DNA of 64,000 nucleotides, from the NCBI RefSeq assembly GCF_013149785.1, contig NZ_JABEZU010000001.1, positions 62,001 through 126,000 of the forward strand, in the 5' to 3' direction. Of the stretch, positions 42,314 through 50,454 are shown piece by piece; positions within the stretch are counted from its first letter, which is position 1; every line of letters begins with the position of its first letter. Position numbers and translations under genes: made by a program. The notes beneath the pieces were generated by a model, which ran no database searches, had not been told where the DNA came from, and saw nothing but the letters and a program-made list of their open reading frames with translations. Source of the stretch: Isoptericola halotolerans. GTDB taxonomy: Bacteria; Actinomycetota; Actinomycetes; Actinomycetales; Cellulomonadaceae.

Positions 42314-42892
42314 ATGGGCAGGACGCGGACCTTCGAGGCCGACCGTGTGGTGCGGGCGGCACTCGGCGTGTTTTGGCGCTCCGGCTACGAGGGTGCCTCC
42401 GTGCCCGCCCTGGAGGCGGCGACCGGGCTGAACCGGTCGAGCATCTATCACTCGTTCGGGTCCAAGCGGGGGCTCTTCGACGCCGCCGTCCAGACCTACC
42501 TCGACGACGTCGTCCGGCCCCGGCTCCGCCCGCTGCTCGCCGAACCGGTCTCGCCCGACGCCGTCGTCGACTACCTCGCCGGGCTGCGCGACGCGCTCGC
42601 GCGCACCGGCGAGATCCAGGCCGACAGCGGGTGCCTGCTCGTCAACACTTCGGTGGCGCCGATCGCCCGGGACGAGGCCGTGCGCCAGACGGTTGCGGAC
42701 TACCGGGCCGAGCTGCGCGCGGCGCTCGGCCGCGGCGTCGACGCCCGGTTCTCCGGTCGTGCGCAGGCGGAGCGGGACCAGTTGGCGGACCTGTGCACGT
42801 CGCTGGTGGTCAGCGCCTTCGCGCTGGTGCGCGTCGACCCGCCCAGTGCCGTGGGATCGCTCGACAGCGCACTGGTGCTGCTCAAGGGCTGA
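42314..42892 (+). CDS. TetR/AcrR-family repressor
   Basis: 192 aa, ATG at 42314 (GGGGGCAGGC upstream). The N-terminal HTH reads ALGVFWRSGYEGASVPALEAATGLNRSSIYHSFGSKRGLFDAAV. The ligand domain starts near residue 60, with a Cys at SGCLLVNTS as in several electrophile-sensing TetR proteins. It is divergent from DUF1304/CurA and has paired operators overlapping its own promoter. Ligand likely an enone or similar electrophile by context; inference only. Confidence 0.9.
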   Translation: MGRTRTFEADRVVRAALGVFWRSGYEGASVPALEAATGLNRSSIYHSFGSKRGLFDAAVQTYLDDVVRPRLRPLLAEPVSPDAVVDYLAGLRDALARTGEIQADSGCLLVNTSVAPIARDEAVRQTVADYRAELRAALGRGVDARFSGRAQAERDQLADLCTSLVVSAFALVRVDPPSAVGSLDSALVLLKG

Positions 42893-42909
42893 GTGAGAGC
42901 CGCCAGCGA

Positions 42910-42952
42910 CTCTGTTCATCAGGAATGCGCGCCTGGATCCTGACGAACAGAG
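42910..42952. terminator. Large inverted repeat after the TetR gene
   Basis: Fifteen-base arms (CTCTGTTCATCAGGA at 42910-42924, complement at 42938-42952) pair with one mismatch and a 13-nt loop, 17 bp past the TetR stop. No T-run follows, but a bidirectional terminator is the simplest reading. The rest of 42893-43070 holds only the hairpin at 43012. Confidence 0.55.
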
Positions 42953-43011
42953 ACGCTCGCATCTGTTGTCTCGTTGCGCTATCGATGCGGATCGAACTAG
43001 GGGGCGACGAG

Positions 43012-43033
43012 ATCTGCCCGAATCCGGGCAGAT
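43012..43033. promoter_or_regulatory. 9-bp perfect hairpin with 4-nt loop before the 86-aa gene
   Basis: ATCTGCCCG-AATC-CGGGCAGAT. It ends 37 bp before the GTG at 43071, at the place of a -35 region, so it may be an operator; it could equally act as a second terminator for the TetR gene. Confidence 0.45.
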
Positions 43034-43070
43034 TCTGGACACTCGTGCTCCTGGAGCGCATGATGAGTCG

Positions 43071-43331
43071 GTGACCGATGCCGACCTCGTCTCCCGCGTG
43101 GCCCTGACGACGGGCCTGAGCCCGTCCGAGGCCGCGCGCGTGGTCGACGACGTCCTCGCCTGGTACTCCGAGCCGGTGGAGGCCTACGTCCGACGCCGGC
43201 ACGCCGCCCTGCAGACGGCGGGCCACCGGAACGAGGAGATCTACGGGCGCATCGTCGCCGAGCTGCGCGACCGTGTCGTCGCGGCCCCGGACCTCACCGA
43301 GCGCCAGGTCCGCCGGATCGTCTACGGCTAG
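43071..43331 (+). CDS. Small helical protein upstream of glmS
   Basis: 86 aa from the GTG at 43071; upstream readings run through the hairpin and lack a start with a ribosome binding site. It is strongly helical and charged (LSPSEAARVVDDVLAWYSEPVEAYVRRRHAALQTAG, NEEIYGRIVAELRDRVVAAPDLTERQVRRIVYG), without membrane segments. Not recognised. It ends 66 bp before glmS on the same strand and may be co-transcribed with it. Third-position GC matches a real gene. Confidence 0.65.
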   Translation: MTDADLVSRVALTTGLSPSEAARVVDDVLAWYSEPVEAYVRRRHAALQTAGHRNEEIYGRIVAELRDRVVAAPDLTERQVRRIVYG

Positions 43332-43397
43332 AGCGCGAGCAGTCCAGTCGCGCCCCCAGCACCCTTCACCACCCTCACCCTCCAGGAGCAAGAGCCC

Positions 43398-45236
43398 ATG
43401 TGCGGAATCGTCGGCTACGTCGGCCCCCAGCAGGCAGCACCCGTCCTCGTCGAGGGCCTGACGCGCCTGGAGTACCGCGGCTACGACTCGGCGGGCATCG
43501 CCGTGCTGAACCCGCGCTCGAAGGCCAACCCGTCGCGCGTGGTCCGCGCCCAGGGCCGTGTCCGTGAGCTCGAGGCCGCCCTCCCGGCGCGCCTCGCGGG
43601 CACCACGGGCATCGGCCACACCCGTTGGGCGACCCACGGCGAGCCGAGCGAGCGCAACGCCCACCCGCACACCTCGGGCGACGGCCGCGTGCACGTGGTG
43701 CACAACGGGATCATCGACAACTTCGCGACGCTGCGCAGCCGGCTCTCCGAGGAGGGCGTCGAGCTCACCTCCGACACCGACACCGAGGTCGTCGCGCACC
43801 TCGTCGCACGCGAGCTCGAGACCGGGTCGAGCCTGGAGGACGCGGTCCTCGCCGCCGTCGGGCAGATCGTCGGCACCTACGCCCTGGCCGTGCTCGACGT
43901 CCAGGCCCCCGGGCGCGTGGTCGTGGCGCGCAACGGTTCCCCGCTGCTGCTCGGCGTCGGCGACGGCGAGATGTTCGTCGCGTCCGACCCGGCGGCGATC
44001 GTGCGGCACACCAGCCAGGTCGTGCTGCTCGACGACGGCGACTTCGCCTCCGTCACGGCCGACGGCTTCCACAGCTTCACCGCCGGCGAGAAGAAGACGG
44101 CGCGGGCCGCGGTCACGCTCGACCTGACGGTCGAGGAGCTGGAGCTCGGCGGCCACGACCACTTCATGCACAAGGAGATCCACGAGCAGCCGGAGTCCGT
44201 GGAGCGGATGCTCACCGGGCGCCTCGACGACCGGTTCGGCACGGCCAAGCTGGCCGGGCTCAACCTCGAGCCGCGCGACCTGCGCCGCTTCGAGCGGGTC
44301 AAGGTGCTCGGGTGCGGGTCGGCCTACTACGTCGGCCAGCTCGGCGCGTCGATGATCGAGGACCTCGCGCGCATCCCCGCCGACGCCGAGCCCGCCAGCG
44401 AGTTCCGGTACCGCAACCCCATCATCGAGCCGAGCACGCTCTACGTGGTGGTCAGCCAGTCCGGGGAGACCGCGGACACGCTCTTCGCGGTCCGTGAGGT
44501 CCAGCGCAAGGGCGGCACCGTCGTCGGGCTCGTCAACGCGGTCGGGTCGTCCATCGCCCGCGAGGTCGACGGCGGCATTTACCTGCACGCCGGGCCCGAG
44601 GTGGCCGTGGCCTCCACCAAGGCGCTGACGCACATGTCGATCGGCTTCGCGCTGCTGGCGCTGGCACTCGGCCGCGTCCACGACCTGTCCTTCGCCGACG
44701 GCCAGCGCATCATCGCGGGCTTGCGGGCGCTCCCGGCGCAGATCGCCGAGATCCTCGCGGGCGAGGAGGCGCTCGCCGCCGCGGCAGAGGAGCTCGCGAC
44801 CGCGCCGAGCCTGTTCTTCGTCGGCCGTGTCCGGGGCTACCCGGTCGCCCGCGAGGGCGCGCAGAAGTTCAAGGAGATCACCTACCGGCACGCTGAGGCA
44901 TACCCGACCAGCGAGCTCAAGCACGGGCCGCTCGCGCTGATCAGCCCGGAGCTGCCGTCGGTGGCGATCATCCCCGAGGACGACCTGGTCGAGCGGAACA
45001 TCACCGCCGCCCAGGAGATCCGTGCCCGCGGTGGTGCCGTCGTCGCGATCACGCACCCGGGCGTCGAGCTGGGGGACGCGGCGACGTCGCGCATCGAGGT
45101 GCCGCGCAACGAGGTCGAGCTCGACCCGATCCTGCTGACCATCCCCACCCAGCTCCTCGGCTACCACGCGGCCGTCGCGCTGGGCGAGGACGTCGACCGG
45201 CCGCGCAACCTCGCGAAGTCCGTCACCGTGGAGTGA
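43398..45236 (+). CDS. glmS: Glutamine-fructose-6-phosphate aminotransferase (isomerizing)
   Basis: 612 aa, full length. The N-terminal glutaminase domain starts at catalytic Cys2 (MCGIVGYVG) and has HTRWATHG and HNGIIDN. Two SIS sugar-isomerase domains follow (GCGSAYYVGQLGASMIEDLARIPADAEPASEFRYR, VSQSGETADT; VGRVRGYPVAREGAQKFKEITYRHAEAYPTSELKHGPLALI). The C-terminal LAKSVTVE loop is intact. It makes glucosamine-6-phosphate for peptidoglycan precursors. AGGAGCAAGAGCCC precedes the ATG. No glmS ribozyme is apparent in the 66-bp leader. A strong terminator hairpin follows. Confidence 0.98.
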   Translation: MCGIVGYVGPQQAAPVLVEGLTRLEYRGYDSAGIAVLNPRSKANPSRVVRAQGRVRELEAALPARLAGTTGIGHTRWATHGEPSERNAHPHTSGDGRVHVVHNGIIDNFATLRSRLSEEGVELTSDTDTEVVAHLVARELETGSSLEDAVLAAVGQIVGTYALAVLDVQAPGRVVVARNGSPLLLGVGDGEMFVASDPAAIVRHTSQVVLLDDGDFASVTADGFHSFTAGEKKTARAAVTLDLTVEELELGGHDHFMHKEIHEQPESVERMLTGRLDDRFGTAKLAGLNLEPRDLRRFERVKVLGCGSAYYVGQLGASMIEDLARIPADAEPASEFRYRNPIIEPSTLYVVVSQSGETADTLFAVREVQRKGGTVVGLVNAVGSSIAREVDGGIYLHAGPEVAVASTKALTHMSIGFALLALALGRVHDLSFADGQRIIAGLRALPAQIAEILAGEEALAAAAEELATAPSLFFVGRVRGYPVAREGAQKFKEITYRHAEAYPTSELKHGPLALISPELPSVAIIPEDDLVERNITAAQEIRARGGAVVAITHPGVELGDAATSRIEVPRNEVELDPILLTIPTQLLGYHAAVALGEDVDRPRNLAKSVTVE

Positions 45237-45242
45237 GCGGGC

Positions 45243-45276
45243 CGGGGCGCCCTGACCTGCGGGCCAGGGCGCCCCG
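45243..45276 (+). terminator. glmS terminator hairpin
   Basis: A perfect 12-bp stem (CGGGGCGCCCTG and its complement) with a 10-nt loop starts 6 bp after the glmS stop codon. Confidence 0.8.
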
Positions 45277-45303
45277 ACCCTGGTCTTCGGGGCACTCCGC
45301 AGC

Positions 45304-45326
45304 TATGGTTTCGGTATGCCGAAACC
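45304..45326 (+). promoter_or_regulatory. Leaderless promoter with metalloregulator-like operator on the start codon
   Basis: TATGGT (45304-45309) is a -10 box 6 nt before the ATG at 45316. GGTTTCGG-TATG-CCGAAACC (45307-45326) has 8-bp perfect arms with the start codon inside the spacer. The site does not resemble Zur or iron-box consensus; a manganese-dependent DtxR/MntR-type regulator is the likely binder, from the transporter's predicted metal. Confidence 0.72.
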
Positions 45327-46260
45327 TTGGACACGGATCGCCGGATCGATGCTGGCCGGCGCGCTCCTCCTCGCCGGGTGCGCGCCGTCGGCGGGTAACG
45401 AGGCCACGGACGACCGCCCCGTCGTCCTGACCACCTTCACCGTGCTGGCCGACGTCGCCGAGAACGTCGCGGGCGACCACCTGCGCGTGGAGTCGATCAC
45501 CAAGGTCGGCTCGGAGATCCACGGCTACGAACCGACTCCCGGCGACGTCCGGCGTGCCGCCGACGCGGACCTCGTCCTCGACAACGGCCTGGGGCTCGAG
45601 GCGTGGTTCTCCCGGTTCGTCCAGGACTCCGGGGCCGAGCACGTGGTCGTCTCCGACGGCGTCGAGGTCATCGACATCGCCGAGGACGCGTACGCCGGGA
45701 CACCGAACCCGCACGCCTGGATGAGCCCGCTGAACGTGCAGGTCTACGTGGACAACATGGTCGAGGCGTTCTCCGCGCTCGACCCCGAGCACGCCGACGA
45801 CTTCGCGGCCAACGGGGAGGCCTACGCGGCCGAGCTGCAGGCCGTGCAGGACGACCTCGTCGCCGAGCTCGAGACCCTGCCCGCCGAGCAGCGAGCCCTG
45901 GTCACCTGCGAGGGGGCGTTCTCCTACCTCGCCCGCGACGCCGGACTCACCGAGCAGTACCTCTGGGCCGTCAACGCCGAGCAGCAGGCCACCCCGCAGC
46001 AGGTCGCCGGGGTGATCGCGTTCGTCGAGGAGAACACCGTGCCGGCCGTGTTCTGCGAGTCCACGGTGTCCGACGCCGCGATGCAGCAGGTCGTGGACGC
46101 CACCGGCGCGCAGTTCGGCGGCACGCTGTACGTGGACTCGCTCTCGGAGCCCGACGGCCCGGTGCCCACCTACCTGGACCTCGTCCGGCACGACGCCGAC
46201 CTGATCGTCGCGGGGCTCACGGGCCGCTCGCCCGAGGTCGGGGCCGGGGCCGACCCGTGA
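45316..46260 (+). CDS. Manganese-type ABC transporter, substrate-binding lipoprotein
   Basis: 314 aa. Lipobox LLAG-Cys22. Metal ligands read His69 (SEIHGYEP), His133 (NPHAWMSP), Glu199 (TCEGAFSYL) and Asp274 (YVDSLSEPDG). The H-H-E-D set and the spacing of the last three match pneumococcal PsaA (intervals 66 and 75), which binds Mn(II); zinc-type ZnuA has His in place of Glu and a His-rich loop, absent here. It captures Mn2+ outside the membrane for the two genes that follow by 4-bp overlaps. Confidence 0.92.
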   Translation: MPKPWTRIAGSMLAGALLLAGCAPSAGNEATDDRPVVLTTFTVLADVAENVAGDHLRVESITKVGSEIHGYEPTPGDVRRAADADLVLDNGLGLEAWFSRFVQDSGAEHVVVSDGVEVIDIAEDAYAGTPNPHAWMSPLNVQVYVDNMVEAFSALDPEHADDFAANGEAYAAELQAVQDDLVAELETLPAEQRALVTCEGAFSYLARDAGLTEQYLWAVNAEQQATPQQVAGVIAFVEENTVPAVFCESTVSDAAMQQVVDATGAQFGGTLYVDSLSEPDGPVPTYLDLVRHDADLIVAGLTGRSPEVGAGADP

Positions 46261-47024
46261 GCGCCGACGCCTTCCGAGGCCCGGCGGTGGACCCCGCGAT
46301 CGAGGCCGACGGCCTCACCGTGCGGTACGGCGAGGTGCTCGCCCTGGACGGGGTCTCCCTGAGCATCGGCGCCGGAACCGTCTGCGGGCTGGTCGGCATG
46401 AACGGCTCCGGCAAGTCCACCCTGTTCAAGGCGCTCCTCGGCCTGGTCGACGTGACCCACGGCAGCGTGCGGGTCGACGGCGGCACCCCGGCCCGCGCCC
46501 GGCGCCGCGGCACGGTGGGGTACGTCCCGCAGACCGAGACCGTCGACTGGGGCTTCCCCGTGTCGGTGCGCGACGTGGTGACGATGGGACGCTACGGCCA
46601 CCTGGGCACCACCCGCCGACTGCGCCCCGCGGACCGGGACGCCGTCGACGCCGCGCTGGAGCGCGTCGGGCTCACCGACCTGGCCGACCGCCAGATCGGC
46701 AGGCTCTCCGGCGGGCAGCGCAAGCGGGCCTTCGTCGCCCGCGGGATCGCGCAGGACGCCCGCACCCTGCTGCTCGACGAGCCGTTCGCCGGGGTCGACA
46801 AGCGCTCCGAGGCCACCCTGGTCCGGCTGCTGCGTGAGCTCGCCGCCGACGGCCGCACCGTCCTGGTCTCCACCCACGACCTGCATGCGTTGCCGCAGCT
46901 CGCCGACGAGGCCGTCCTGCTGCTGCACCGCGTGCTCTTCCACGGGCCGGTCGCCGAGGCGCTGACGCCGGACAACCTGGCACGCACCTTCGGCCTGGAC
47001 GTGTCCGGCGGCGATGCCGCGTGA
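46257..47024 (+). CDS. Manganese-type ABC transporter, ATP-binding protein
   Basis: 255 aa from a GTG at 46257 overlapping the upstream stop (GTGA). Walker A GMNGSGKST, Q-loop VPQTETVDW, signature LSGGQRKR, Walker B LLLDEPF and the switch His in STHDLH are all present. It energises metal import through the permease encoded next. The order substrate-binding, ATPase, permease is standard for cluster 9 metal transporters. Confidence 0.95.
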   Translation: MSADAFRGPAVDPAIEADGLTVRYGEVLALDGVSLSIGAGTVCGLVGMNGSGKSTLFKALLGLVDVTHGSVRVDGGTPARARRRGTVGYVPQTETVDWGFPVSVRDVVTMGRYGHLGTTRRLRPADRDAVDAALERVGLTDLADRQIGRLSGGQRKRAFVARGIAQDARTLLLDEPFAGVDKRSEATLVRLLRELAADGRTVLVSTHDLHALPQLADEAVLLLHRVLFHGPVAEALTPDNLARTFGLDVSGGDAA

Positions 47025-47875
47025 ACCTCCTCGACCTGATCCTCGAACCGTTGTCCTACGACTTCATGGTGCGCGCCTTCGTCACGACGACGATCGCCGC
47101 CGTGGTGGCCGCGCTGCTGTCCTGCTGGCTGGTGCTCATCGGCTGGTCGCTCCTGGGCGACGCCGTCTCGCACGCGGTGCTGCCCGGTGTCGTGCTCGCC
47201 TACGTGGTCGGGGCGCCGTTCGCCCTGGGCGCCCTGGTGTTCGGCGGGCTGGCCGTGGTGCTCATCGGGGCGGTGCGCGAGTCCGGGCGCGTCAAGGAGG
47301 ATGCGGCGATCGGCATCGTCTTCACCACGCTCTTCGCGCTCGGGCTCGTGCTCGTCTCGGTGACCCCGAGCCAGACCGACCTCAGCCACATCATCTTCGG
47401 CAACGTCCTGGGCGTGTCGCGGGCCGAGATGGTGCAGGTGGCCGTGCTCGCCGTCGTCGGCTCCACGGTGCTGCTGGTCAAGCGTCGCGACCTCGTGCTC
47501 TTCGCCTTCGACCCCACCCACGCCCACGCCATCGGGCTGTCGACCCGACGGCTGAGCGCGCTGCTGCTGGGCGTGCTCGCGCTCACCGCTGTGGTGACGT
47601 TGCAGGTCGTCGGGGTGATCCTCGTGGTGGCGATGCTCATCATCCCGGGGGCGACGGCGTCGCTGCTGACCGACCGGTTCGGCAGGATGCTCGTGCTGGC
47701 GCCGGTGATCTCCGCCGTGTGCTCCGTCGTCGGGATCTACCTGTCGTACTGGCTCGACGCCGCGCCGGGCGGGCTGGTCGTGCTGGTGCAGGGCACCGTG
47801 TTCGCCGTCGTGCTGCTGACGAGCCCGCGGTACGGGCCGCTGCGGCGCGTCGTGCGGGCCGGCCGGTATTCCTAG
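47021..47875 (+). CDS. Manganese-type ABC transporter, permease
   Basis: 284 aa with eight or nine helices. Start GTG at 47021 (GTGA overlap). Family marks: WLVLIGWSLLGDAVSHAVLPGVVLAY, GRVKEDAAIGIVFTTLFALGLVLVS and DPTHAHAIGL with its His pair, as in the ABC-3 (MntB/ZnuB) family. Only one permease gene is present, so the channel is presumably a homodimer. It ends within the stop of the convergent TetR gene. Confidence 0.94.
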   Translation: MNLLDLILEPLSYDFMVRAFVTTTIAAVVAALLSCWLVLIGWSLLGDAVSHAVLPGVVLAYVVGAPFALGALVFGGLAVVLIGAVRESGRVKEDAAIGIVFTTLFALGLVLVSVTPSQTDLSHIIFGNVLGVSRAEMVQVAVLAVVGSTVLLVKRRDLVLFAFDPTHAHAIGLSTRRLSALLLGVLALTAVVTLQVVGVILVVAMLIIPGATASLLTDRFGRMLVLAPVISAVCSVVGIYLSYWLDAAPGGLVVLVQGTVFAVVLLTSPRYGPLRRVVRAGRYS

Positions 47876-48420
47876 TCCAGGCAGGCGCGGACGGCACGCT
47901 CGACGACGGGGCGGACCGGTGCCTCGGGGTCGACGGTGAGACGGTGGAAGACCAGCCCGTTGCCGCAGGCGAGCAGCGTGCGGGCCGCCTCGGCGGGATG
48001 GCGTGCCCCGACCTGTGCGAGGAGCGCCGTCGTCCAGGTGACGAAGGCCGCGCGCTGCTCGTGCAGGGGCGCGAGGAGCTCGTCGTCGTGCGCGGCGTCG
48101 AGGAACAGGGTGAGGCGCACGCGGGTCCGGCGGGCGTGCTCCCCGGTGAGGGCCTCGATCGTGGCGGTGAGGGTGTCGACGAGGGCGTCGGGGCTGGTGA
48201 TCTGCTCGGCGGCCCGGGTCGGGGCGGTGGTGCGCTCGCTCGCGGCGATGTGCTCGACGAGCCCGGCGAGGAGGGCTGAGCGGGTACGGAACCAGTTGGA
48301 CGTCGACCCGGGGGGAAGGCCGGCGCGGCGGTCCACGCGGGTGTGGGTCAGGGCGCGGATGCCGTGGTCGGCGACCTCGTCGACGGCAGCGTGCAGTGCT
48401 CGTTCCCGGGTGCTGGCCAC
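47872..48420 (-). CDS. TetR-family repressor
   Basis: 182 aa. The HTH is at residues ~5-50 (ERALHAAVDEVADHGIRALTHTRVDRRAGLPPGSTSNWFRTRSALLAGLV), a subgroup with PPGSTSNWF in the recognition helix. The last codons overlap the Mn permease stop. It is divergent from the small membrane protein at 48495 and faces two copies of an ACTAC/GTAGT palindrome. It most likely represses itself and that gene. Confidence 0.88.
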   Translation of the reverse strand: MASTRERALHAAVDEVADHGIRALTHTRVDRRAGLPPGSTSNWFRTRSALLAGLVEHIAASERTTAPTRAAEQITSPDALVDTLTATIEALTGEHARRTRVRLTLFLDAAHDDELLAPLHEQRAAFVTWTTALLAQVGARHPAEAARTLLACGNGLVFHRLTVDPEAPVRPVVERAVRACLD

Positions 48421-48446
48421 GCGCGCACCCTAGCCGGAAACAGTCT

Positions 48447-48487
48447 ACTACGAAAGTAGTGACACGGCACTACGTCAGTAGTACGGT
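48447..48487. promoter_or_regulatory. Two TetR operators and a -10 box
   Basis: ACTACGAAAGTAGT (48447-48460) and ACTACGTCAGTAGT (48469-48482) share the form ACTACGNNAGTAGT and are 22 bp apart centre to centre, two helical turns. TACGGT (48482-48487) ends 7 nt before the ATG at 48495 and is the -10 box of a near-leaderless promoter. Both divergent genes would be blocked. Confidence 0.82.
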
Positions 48488-48494
48488 GGGAGAC

Positions 48495-48902
48495 ATGGCA
48501 TTCGTCGTGCTCGGTGTCTGGCTCGTGCAGACGGCGGCCGGTGCAGCGCTCGTCCTGCGGGCCCGGCGCGCGTCCCCCGGCGCGTCCGCACCGCTCACGC
48601 ACGTCGCGTGCGCCGTCGTCGGCCTCGCGCTCTGGACCGGGTTCCTCGCCACCGGGGCGGTGCTCTGGGCCTGGGCGGCACTGGTGGCTCTGACCGTCGG
48701 GAACGTCCTCGGCGACCGGATGCTGATCCAGCGGCACCGGCGGATGAGCGGCACCGCTGGCCTCTGGCGGGACTACGGCGGTGCGATCGGCGATACCGTG
48801 CACGGCCGGGTGCCTCCGATCGTCGCCTTCCACGCGTGGTTCGCCGGCGTCGTCTACTTCCTGTGCCTCGGTGTCGCGCTCGCCGCGACACTCTCCGGGT
48901 AG
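48495..48902 (+). CDS. Small membrane protein under TetR control
   Basis: 135 aa with four hydrophobic segments (about 3-24, 35-52, 55-72 and 110-132) and a basic, Arg-rich loop (RMLIQRHRRMSGTAGLWRDYGG) between the third and fourth. ATG at 48495, chosen over an upstream start that would cross the operators. Not recognised. TetR control and size make it a candidate small efflux or stress membrane protein. Confidence 0.75.
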   Translation: MAFVVLGVWLVQTAAGAALVLRARRASPGASAPLTHVACAVVGLALWTGFLATGAVLWAWAALVALTVGNVLGDRMLIQRHRRMSGTAGLWRDYGGAIGDTVHGRVPPIVAFHAWFAGVVYFLCLGVALAATLSG

Positions 48903-48995
48903 CGGCGCGGTCGTCTCGAAGGTTCCGGGTGCGCCACCCGACGCCTGCTGCAAAGATCGCCGGGACGGCGACATCGGCGCTGGTGGAGGCGCGAC

Positions 48996-50441
48996 ATGGC
49001 GGATCAGGTCGGCTCGACGAGCCCGTCCAGAGCGCCCAAGGTCAACGTCCTGACGTTGACCGCCATGGTGGTCGGCTCGATGGTCGGCGCCGGGGTGTTC
49101 TCGCTCCCTCGGCGCTTCGCGCAAGAGACCGGCGTGGCCGGTGCGCTGGTCGCCTGGCTGATCGCGGGGAGCGGGATGCTCATGCTCGCTCTCGTCTTCC
49201 AGCGGCTGGCGGTCCGCAAGCCCGAGCTCGACGCCGGGGTGTACGCGTACGCCAAGGCCGGGTTCGGCGAGTACACGGGGTTCTTCTCGGCCGCGGGCTA
49301 CTGGGCCAGCGCCTGCGTCGGGAACGTCACCTACTGGGTGCTCATCACGTCGACGCTCGGGGCCTGGGTCCCGGCTCTCGGCGAGGGGGACACGCTCGTC
49401 GCCGTCGTCGTGTCCTCGGTCGGGCTGTGGCTGTTCTTCCTGCTCGTGCGGAGAGGGATCAAGGAGGCGACGGCGATCAACCGGGTCGTCACGATCGCCA
49501 AGCTCATCCCCATCATCGTCTTCGTGCTGCTGGCACTGTTCGCGCTCGATCCCGAGGTCTTCGCCGCCAACTGGGGTGGCGAGAGCTACGGCTCGCTCTT
49601 CGACCAGGTGCGGGCCACCATGCTCATCACCGTCTTCGTGTTCCTCGGCGTCGAGGGTGCCAGCGTGTACTCCCGGCACGCCCGACGGCGGGAGGACGTC
49701 GGGCGGGCGACGGTGCTGGGGTTCCTCAGCGTCCTGGCGGTCTTCGCGTCGGTGACGATCGTGTCGTATGGCATCGTGCCTGCCGAGGACCTGGCGGACC
49801 TCCGCCAGCCGTCCATGGCGGGGGTGCTCGAGGCGGCGGTCGGCACATGGGGCTCGGCGTTCGTCAGCCTCGGGCTGATCGTCTCCGTGCTCGGCGCCTA
49901 CCTCGCCTGGACGCTCATGGCGGCCGAGGTCCTGTTCGTGGCGGCCAAGGACCGGGACCTGCCGCGCTTCCTGGCCAGGTCGACGTCCGACGACGTGCCC
50001 GTGAACGCGCTGCTGCTCACCACGATGCTGTCGCAGGTCGTGCTGGTCGTGACACTGTTCTCGGCCGACGCGTTCGACTTCGCGCTCGACCTCACGGCGG
50101 CGATGTCGGTGATCCCGTTCCTGCTGGCCGCCGCCTACGCCCTCAAGCTCCGGGCGACGGGCGAGACGTACGCCGGGGCGCGGGCCGCCACGCTGCGCGG
50201 CGACCTGGCGATCACGGTCCTGGCGACGATCTACACGCTCTTCCTGGTCTTCGCGGCAGGACTGGAGTTCCTGCTCGTCTCACTCATCTTCTACGCCCCC
50301 GCCACGATCCTGTTCGCCATGACCCGTCGGGAGCAGGGCCGTCGCGTGTTCGATCCCGGCGAGCTCGTGCTGTTCGCCGCGGTCGCCGCCGGTGCGGTGG
50401 TCGGCGTCGTCGGGCTCGCCACCGGTTGGATCACCCTGTGA
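48996..50441 (+). CDS. arcD: Arginine/ornithine antiporter-type amino-acid permease
   Basis: 481 aa, 12 predicted helices, APC superfamily. [36 protein letters not shown] is the helix-1 signature of the basic amino acid/polyamine antiporter group, and [25 protein letters not shown] is seen in ArcD-type antiporters. Arginine deiminase is encoded 13 bp later, so it should import arginine in exchange for citrulline or ornithine. GGAGGCGCGAC precedes the ATG. Confidence 0.9.
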   Translation: MADQVGSTSPSRAPKVNVLTLTAMVVGSMVGAGVFSLPRRFAQETGVAGALVAWLIAGSGMLMLALVFQRLAVRKPELDAGVYAYAKAGFGEYTGFFSAAGYWASACVGNVTYWVLITSTLGAWVPALGEGDTLVAVVVSSVGLWLFFLLVRRGIKEATAINRVVTIAKLIPIIVFVLLALFALDPEVFAANWGGESYGSLFDQVRATMLITVFVFLGVEGASVYSRHARRREDVGRATVLGFLSVLAVFASVTIVSYGIVPAEDLADLRQPSMAGVLEAAVGTWGSAFVSLGLIVSVLGAYLAWTLMAAEVLFVAAKDRDLPRFLARSTSDDVPVNALLLTTMLSQVVLVVTLFSADAFDFALDLTAAMSVIPFLLAAAYALKLRATGETYAGARAATLRGDLAITVLATIYTLFLVFAAGLEFLLVSLIFYAPATILFAMTRREQGRRVFDPGELVLFAAVAAGAVVGVVGLATGWITL

Positions 50442-50454
50442 GAAGAGGAGAGAC

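Noticed and set aside
43332-43397. glmS ribozyme
   Set aside because: Only 66 bp separate the genes and no ribozyme core sequence is visible; the ribozyme is mainly known from Firmicutes.
42882-45167. Very long open frame antisense to glmS
   Set aside because: Open only because of the GC-rich codon pattern of glmS on the other strand; low-complexity Arg/Gly/Val/Asp text with no family features.
45304-45326. Zur or iron-box reading of the operator at the metal transporter
   Set aside because: Arms GGTTTCGG/CCGAAACC fit neither the TGAAAATGATTTTCA-like Zur box nor the TTAGGTTAGCCTAACCTAA-like iron box, and the ligand set predicts Mn.
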